From assembly GCA_001600095.1 (NCBI GenBank), contig BCIX01000003.1, forward strand, positions 1,240,001-1,304,000: a stretch of 64,000 nucleotides of DNA, read 5' to 3'. Source of the stretch: Bullera alba (Eukaryota > Basidiomycota > Tremellomycetes > Tremellales > Bulleraceae). Positions 57,750 through 64,000 of this stretch are shown piece after piece; positions within the stretch are counted from its first letter, which is position 1; each line of letters begins with the position of its first letter. The position numbers and the translations under genes are program-made. A model generated the notes under the pieces. It was not told the DNA's origin. It worked only from the letters and a program-made list of their open reading frames with translations, and ran no database searches.

Positions 57750-59992
57750 TCACCGAGGTACCATCTGGCCATCCTCCACCGTGCTGCTGATTGGAACCCA
57801 GGGGACCAAAGGGTTACACCGCTTCAACTCGACGCAACGGGCCATCATGAATGGCTCAAGAGCTGGCACCCGACCTCCATTCTCCCTCAGTTTGATCTGG
57901 AACATGGCGTATAGATCGCGGTCGAGGTATGCCGAGAGCGCTTTGCGGACATTGGCGACTTGCATATCGTCGGGGATACTGCAGAGTGTGATTAGCACTT
58001 CTTCAACAAGAGTAGTGGAAGGTCTCTGGAGAGATTGGGCACAGGGCCTACTTACTATCTGCCAATAGGGTTGGCCAGCGCCTGTTCGATCTTCTCCTCC
58101 ATCTGTGTGGCATTGCTCCTCCAATAGGAGTACACGTACGGCGGGCCCAGCATCGACGCTGGGCCATGCTGCCATCCGCCAGTGTAGAGATCCCAGCCTT
58201 CCGTCTTTGGATTCTTGAAGAAGTAAGGAAGGACCAATGGCGTTCCTTGACATCTACCGAAAGTGTCAACTCTGCAGTGGACGTATGCTCAAGTTGGGAC
58301 GACTCACAAGGCGACATAGACGGATGGGCTGATGGTTGGCATTCCGATACCCAGCATGACCTTGACACTGCCCACGAGATCGTTGTACTTGTCCTTGTTC
58401 ATGATGCCCGTAGTGGTGAGATTGTCGGGCAGCGGGTACCCCGAGTCTTCCTTGGCCGCGCTGAGGAGTTGAAACTTGTCATTGGCTAGTAGTCTGGGCC
58501 ACGTGGCCGCTGGGGGCGAGTATGCGTGATAGAAGTATTCTACGTACGGGGATCAGCGCGTTTCGGCGAATCATTTGGTTTGCTCACCCGTCTTCTTGGC
58601 CAGAATCAAGACAGTGTCGTTCCGCTCATCCCAGGACTTGACGGGCAGTTGTGCGCAGGAAGACTCGATGGAGTATGGGAGATATGTGTGGTTCACCGGC
58701 AATGGCCATGGTCTGCGCGGAAGCATGTCAGCGAGGTTGTGTTAAGGTACCTTAGTCGGAGACACTCGTACTCACGTTGCGATCCATTCGTTGCCCAAGG
58801 GGTGCATGTGCCACTCGTCATCTCCGGTAGATGACCACCAGTAGTCATTGTGGGCGTGATTCTTCGGTCGAGTTCCCCACTATGAAGCAGCTTTAGTCTA
58901 TAGACTCCAGCTGGGCAATATAGCCGACTCACATAGTCTACTACGTTGAGCTTCCATATTGGTATAGTTCCCTTTTCACTCTCTGACACTGTCAAGCTGA
59001 GATCCTCCGCTTCTGGCGATGGGACGTAGTGCTCCGGGGCTATACACTTGGCGTCGGAGACACAAGTGACAGCGTCTTGGATCCACGTCCAGGCGATTCG
59101 ACTGTGCGTATTGTCAACTCTAACCCCCGCAAAGAGGCGATACTCGACTCACTAGACATCTGGCATCATATTGGCAACCTGGACAAAGTTGTTGTATGGT
59201 CCAACAGCTATCCACTTGACGCCGAGCTCTTCCATCTCATTCAGCTACAACTTGTCAGTGGATTCGTCCCATCGCAAGCCGGGGAGCAGCAGGTAGTCAT
59301 GACTCACAATGGACGCCTGCCAGATACCTTCTCCGGACAACTCTCCGTTGATCGTAGTCGCAGTGTACCAATAGCTGCTGACCACCAGAGGCTGTTTCGG
59401 ACAAGACCTATAATTGGGATCCGAGACTGGCGAAAAGCACTGAAGGAGGTATTCCAGAGTCGGGACATTGTGTTTCTTGGTAAAGTACCATTTCTCATGT
59501 CTACAGAGAAGTCGGCAATCAGCATGATCCAACTCGCTGTGGTACACGTCTATGAGGATAGACGTCTCACTCACGTCCCCTCGATCTCCCTTTTCAAGAC
59601 GACTTGAACCTGTCTATACTGCCTGGCTTTCAAACAGCCCACAGGATCGTCTTTGGGATCTGCTGCTGGATCCCATCCTATACACTCCGGCACCTCTGAT
59701 CCATCTGGCATTTCACTCTCCGACTCCCATGAAGCTGGGGAGAGCTCTGCTATCGTCTCCGGAAGACCTTCCACCGCTACCAAGCAAGTCTCAGCCTTGA
59801 TCGTCACTCTGGGACCTTGCATCACTCACCGAAGACCTCCTGTGAGCTGCTGGACCATCGGGTGAGATTGGGCTTGTACTCCCCAAGCGAGCCAGTAGGG
59901 CTGAAAGCGAACCCGCAGACCACAACCAGAGCCACGCCAAGCAACACTGGCCTCCGGCTGAATCGTGTGAACCGCCGCGCTATGGCTGACAT
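57750..59992 (-). CDS. GT18-like (MGAT5-related) glycosyltransferase, type II membrane protein
   Basis: Ten exons (59830-59992, 59575-59776, 59308-59500, 59153-59244, 58933-59101, 58776-58879, 58588-58712, 58308-58539, 58056-58253, 57750-57978; 1707 nt) encode 568 residues. A short basic N-terminus and an anchor (RPVLLGVALVVVCGFAF) place it in the Golgi. The lumenal part contains HNDYWWSSTGDDEWH, LVGSVKVMLGIGMPTISPS, ALCQGTPLVLPYFF and SMLGPPYVYSYW, a pattern I associate with the donor-binding half of GT18 enzymes (N-acetylglucosaminyltransferase V family). Fungal GT18 members exist in basidiomycetes but their acceptor is not established, so the reaction is uncertain. The first intron was placed as 53 nt because only this acceptor restores the downstream frame. 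Confidence 0.7.
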
Positions 59993-60722
59993 GGCGGGCA
60001 GCCGAGATGAGCGATAAGGCGGAATGTTGATCGGACACTCGGATCTGACAGTCGTCAACAAGTGAGGTCTTTGCCGCACCTCCGAGGTACGAGTCCCTTG
60101 CAGCCGGTGATAGTGTACGAACGGAGGGCTATGAGTGTCGTTGAAGCAAGGAATAGCCAGCGACGAAGTGTAAGGTTACCCCCTCGAGACTACTGGAGTG
60201 AACTTTGGCCCGAAAAATCAAATGAGGCGCGTCCGCGAAAGGCAACTTCACATTCCGATCTAACCACTGCCGCCTTCTGACGGCTGCACAATATAGCGAG
60301 ACTGACAAGGGGTACGAGTACATGGCATGAGCTCGGACTATGAAGGTATAGATCCCACTCAGGGAGCCAACGCTGGATTGTACATGGGGCTAAAGACAAC
60401 TTGTCAGATACGAAAGGATGTCCGACCCTTTGCCGACCCAGAGAAGCGCGTACGAAGCCGTCCTAAACCTCTGCTTCGTCGCGAGATCACGACCTTCCGC
60501 CTTCCCTGACCTTCATCGTCGCCCGTAACTCATGACCGCTGCTCTTTCAAGAGTTCTACGCTCGAGTGCGAGCCCACTGGCGATGTTGGAGATATTGCGT
60601 CGGTCCTCCGGTACTTGCTATTACCACTTGGCAGAAGCGGGGCTAGGAAGATTGGTCGATGACTTTGCTTGCTGGGCCTATCCACGTCCCGTTTGTGGTT
60701 CCGACAAGAGGTCCAATGTCGA
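59993..60722. other. Intergenic region
   Basis: About 730 bases upstream of the GT18-like gene and downstream of the SCOC-like gene. No gene recognised on either strand; the plus-strand frame at 60532-60849 mainly overlaps the SCOC-like gene in antisense. Confidence 0.45.
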
Positions 60723-61054
60723 TCATCGCTTGTTCCCCGCTGCAACGACCGAGTTCCGGGTACTACCAGACGCGGTCAGCATCATGTTGAGGATGCTGGA
60801 AACATCCGCTGTTCCCGCTCCACTCACAGATTGTCGATATACAGACTGAGCATCTCATTATCCTTTGCCAATTTCTCATTCTCCCCTTCAACTTCTGTCA
60901 CACGGACCATAAGCCCTCGAAGGCCATCGCGTAGTTGGATGATATCTTTGATTATCTTTTCCTTTTCGAGAGCGGATTCAACGGTAGGCTCGATGGAAGT
61001 GGTGGTGGCTGCTGCAGGTGCGCCCCAGGGCGAGTTGCCTTCGTCGAATGACAT
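60723..61054 (-). CDS. SCOC-like short coiled-coil protein
   Basis: Two exons (60828-61054 and 60723-60762; 267 nt) encode 88 residues. After about 25 disordered residues there is one continuous coiled coil with heptad Leu/Ile/Val (IIKDIIQLRDGLRGLMVRV, then ENEKLAKDNEMLSLYIDNL) and a short tail TRNSVVAAGNKR. The QLRDGLRGLxxRVxxVExEN...L.LYIDNL pattern matches short coiled-coil protein SCOC (DUF2205), a trans-Golgi Arl1 effector involved in autophagy regulation in animals. The intron is 65 nt, and splicing replaces a frame that would otherwise stop at once. Confidence 0.8.
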
Positions 61055-61534
61055 GTCTCGGGGGTGTCAGCTGTGGTCGTGTCGTCGGATGGTATAGCAG
61101 ACAGCACTCGTTGAGCAGAGAACAACGCTGAACAACACCTCGAGCCAGCGTCCGTGCCTCCTTGCAAGCTGAAACGGCGGGATCTAATTGTTGACTTGGA
61201 ACGATCGATGAGCGCGGCGCGTGAGCCAGCCTGGAGGTGATAACAGATGCCCATCTCCTTATTGTTGTCAACATCAACATAGAATCGGGGGACTGACAGA
61301 GTGTAGAGACTGTGAAAGAGGTCAGACCGACTGCTCAGATCGAGTTCACACCCTGGATCCACCCACTGCATCCAGCATCAGTCGCGTGGTAGATACCATC
61401 ACCAAGCCTGCAACTCTTTACGTTCCAACCCGCCTTGTATCAACCGCGACGACGGGCTCGACTCATCTCAATGCGATCATAAACAGACTTGTCACGACCA
61501 AGAGCTGAGCTCTGAGAAGACTCCGCCCCCAAGC
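61055..61534. other. Divergent intergenic region
   Basis: About 480 bases between the SCOC-like and formin starts, expected to hold both promoters. No other feature seen. Confidence 0.45.
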
Positions 61535-64000
61535 ATGGATACCATCTTCCGAAAGAAGAACTCACGGACATCCGCTCAATCAGCCACTCAACATGCCACC
61601 TCGCCAACCAATTTGACCGGTTCGGTACCATACTCCCAGATTCCATCCGCCCACCCTCCACCTGTCGCTGGTCCATCGACTTCCTCATCGACCCTCCGGC
61701 GCGATGGTACCATCAACGTTCAGAGCATCGGTGCGCCAAATACCAACCCGAGCTTGGGCGCAGACGGCGTCATGTTCAACTACCAAAGGAGGGACGAGCG
61801 TTCGATACCGCCGAGCCCTCCGAGGCGGTTGTCCACTCGGACCAGCAGCAGAAACTCGGACGCATTGGATGCGTCTCAGCGACAGCAGAGGTCGAGCTTT
61901 GAAGACGGGACTCGGAGACCGAATGTCGAATCTGGCGGATCACGCAAGCCAGTCCCCACCACCGCCACCTCTGTGCACGAGTTTGGGGGTTCGAGACATC
62001 CCTACGCCGCTTCAGCTCGAGATCCCGATACAATGTCGATACGAACAATCTCGTCCATCGCCTCTGGACCCCGCGATAACGCGTATCATAGGCCGAACAA
62101 CGAAGACCGGTATCCCAGCTTTAGCGGTAGCACGCATTCGAGCAAAACAACTCATACCGTCGTCACGCCGAGATCCGGTCATTCAAACTACGCCCCATCC
62201 ATCAGCTCTGCATCTGGCATCGCGGGCAGTAGGCTCTCAGAGGAGTTTAGCTTTCCTCGACCTAGCGACGCCGAGATCGAACATCGCTTTCAGCAGCTGC
62301 TCGAGAATCGAGACCTAGATGCGGATCGTGGAGCTACACCTACGCTATCATCCAGATCGTCTGTTGGCTCATCAGCTAGTATAGCCCGATCCGCAGCGTC
62401 ACTCCCCGTGGAGACCAAGTGGCAGATGGTGGAGTCGGATGCAAGGGCGAGATGGGACGCAAATCGGGCAGCTAGGCGGAAGGAAGAGGAGCTTTTGCGG
62501 AGCGGAAAGGCAAAGAGAGGGACAGGAGTGATTGTGAAGAACAGTCCGGAATGGTTCTTGCGGAAGATTCTCGATGGCGCTCTGACACTGCAGCATCTAT
62601 CCACACTGCAGGTCAGCCTGCGGACATCGCCTCTAGAGTGAGTTTTCCGATTTGTGACATTGTGCTGACCCGTCGTAGTTGGATACGAGAATTCATGGCT
62701 TGCCAAGGACAGGTCGTCCTCGCCAACTATCTGTCCAATCTGACGAATAAGAGGAATCGCGCTGGCTACGACGCGGATATGGAGCTCGAAGTGCTCAAAT
62801 GCTTCAAGTTGTCGCTCAACGTCAAGGTAAGTCGCCATTTCATCGCCAATTGCTGACTGAATAGCCCGGAGCGGACGACGCCTTGGCCAAACCCCAAATC
62901 ATCCACGCTATAGCTACCTCGCTCATCTCGCCACGTCTCACTTCCCGGCAATTGTCAGCAGAGATGCTGGTCTTCTTCTGCCATTTGACGGACCAGACCC
63001 ACAGGACCGGACTGAGCATGGTGCAGACGGCCTTCGACCAGCTGGAGCAAAGGCTCAACGCGGCCATCACGGATATTAGCCAGAAAGTCGGTCGATTCGA
63101 GGTCTGGCTGAAGCAGCTCGAACAGACCATAGATGGAAGAGGGCGGATGGGGAGTTTGGTTGGCGTCAGCAACGACTTGAAGGGTCAGGACGATCACTCG
63201 CTTGTCGAGTACTGTGTGAGTCTTGTCAGAGCGAGGGTGTTTGGGCGTAAGCTGAACTAGATCAGAACATGAACCTCATGCTCGTACAATCGCTAGCATC
63301 GTCCACCGATATCCGCTCGCGGTGCTCGACCAGAGCGCAGCTGGAAACGTGCGGTCTTTTGCCGGTCCTCAAAAAGGCCAAACGGTGGAACGAGCCCAGT
63401 ATCATGCGCACAATTCGGCAGTATGAAGAAGAGGCAGAGTACGACCGGCGCGATCTGGCAGAAGAGCGAGACCAGCTACTGCTCAAATCGATGCGAAGCC
63501 CAGAAGACGTATTCCGAGCTCTGCTTCAAACGACCAAAGGCTCCAAAGCCAGCTCGTACCTGCTCAACTCGCTCCGACATTTGCTGCTCATCAAAGAGGA
63601 TGGAGATCAGAAAGTGCGATACTTCCAGCTCATCGATCAGCTCATTGGCAGTATCGTCATGGGCGACACGCCCGACCTCGGCCACGACTTTTCCCGAGCC
63701 TTTGGTGTCTCCGTCTCCCACCTCATGGGCAAGTTTGTCGAGCAGGAGAAGTTGGACTATGCGATTGGAGAGGTCAAAGAGTTAAAATTGGCCTTGGCCA
63801 AGGAGACGAGGGAAAAGGTCGATCTGATGGAAGAGATCAACAGCAACGACCTGGTGTCCTCGCTCAAGAGCCACATTGTGGAGTTGGAGGAGCGCCTTCG
63901 GAAATCCAGAGCGGCGACTGAAGCGGTCACAGATCAGATGGAGGGCATGCGGAGGGATTACGAAACGCGGATACAGGATCTGGAGATGATCATCCAGGAA
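61535..64000 (+). CDS. Formin (Bni1-like), N-terminal part; cut by window end
   Basis: Four exons are visible (61535-62637, 62679-62826, 62865-63215, 63266 to the end) and the frame stays open at base 64000. The N-terminal 250 residues are disordered and Ser/Arg-rich. The GTPase-binding domain and FH3 armadillo region follow: EIEHRFQQLLENRDL, then SPEWFLRKILDGALT, DWIREFMACQGQVVLANYL, NRAGYDADMELEVLKCFKLSLN and EMLVFFCHL. A coiled coil begins near the end (LAEERDQLLLKSM, then ELKLALAKETREKVDLMEEI). The FH1 and FH2 actin-nucleating domains must lie beyond the window. Formins build actin cables downstream of Rho GTPases at sites of polarised growth and the cytokinetic ring. Confidence 0.93.

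Overview
The window is nuclear DNA of a basidiomycete yeast-like fungus, most probably a tremellomycete (a relative of Cryptococcus). The reasons are very intron-dense genes with 35-60 nt introns (GTGAGT donors, CTGAC/CTAAC branch points 8-15 nt before the acceptor) and a gene set that includes a GT90/CAP10-domain transferase, a Stealth-type xylosylphosphotransferase (Xpt1-like), a membrane-anchored SREBP with the diagnostic Tyr in its bHLH, and a DUF1996-WSC wall protein. No tRNA, rRNA, CRISPR array or intact transposon was recognised. Exon models were built by hand from splice signals, reading frame and family conservation; most exon sums close on a multiple of three. Many apparent open frames start at TTG/GTG, so starts were moved to the first suitable ATG.

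Layout: (1) 30-1480 (-) mitochondrial dicarboxylate carrier. (2) 1989-6215, a divergent pair: a secreted Asp f 2/Pra1-type HRxxH zincophore-like protein (-) and a ZIP zinc transporter (+). (3) 8173-13577 (+) giant secreted DUF1996 + 11xWSC protein. (4) 13773-17492 (-) GT90/CAP10 transferase and an FAD oxidoreductase. (5) 18227-23961, divergent SPO7 (-) and SEC31 (+). (6) 24039-30397, arrestin-like adaptor (-), spliceosomal cyclophilin CWC27 (-) and VPS74/GOLPH3 (+). (7) 30621-31703 (-) Zn2Cys6 factor, then a 3 kb gene-free stretch. (8) 34709-38844, cytochrome P450 (-) and a DUF6589-like gene with an apparent frameshift (+). (9) 39871-47591, secreted GH23-like lysozyme (+), Xpt1-like Stealth transferase (-), Rho3-like GTPase (-), SelK-like glycine-rich protein (+). 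(10) 48198-50063 (-) secreted acidic single-Cys-repeat protein. (11) 51018-56119, SHE9/MDM33 (+) and SREBP SRE1 (+). (12) 56348-59992, GLTP-fold lipid transfer protein (-) and GT18-like transferase (-). (13) 60723-61054 (-) SCOC-like coiled coil; 61535-64000 (+) formin, cut by the window end.

Functional themes: extracellular zinc capture plus uptake in one divergent locus; secretory-pathway and Golgi functions (SEC31, VPS74, three type II Golgi glycosyltransferases, SCOC); lipid homeostasis at ER/nuclear envelope (SPO7, SREBP, GLTP); cell polarity (Rho3-like, formin, arrestin). These look like ordinary eukaryotic gene neighbours rather than one operon-like system, except for the zinc pair. 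The most unusual features are the Cys/His repeats in the ZIP ectodomain, the acidic single-Cys repeat protein, the GLTP with swapped head-group residues, the frameshifted DUF6589-like gene, and a strong recurrence of ~10-bp-period tandem micro-duplications in intergenic DNA.
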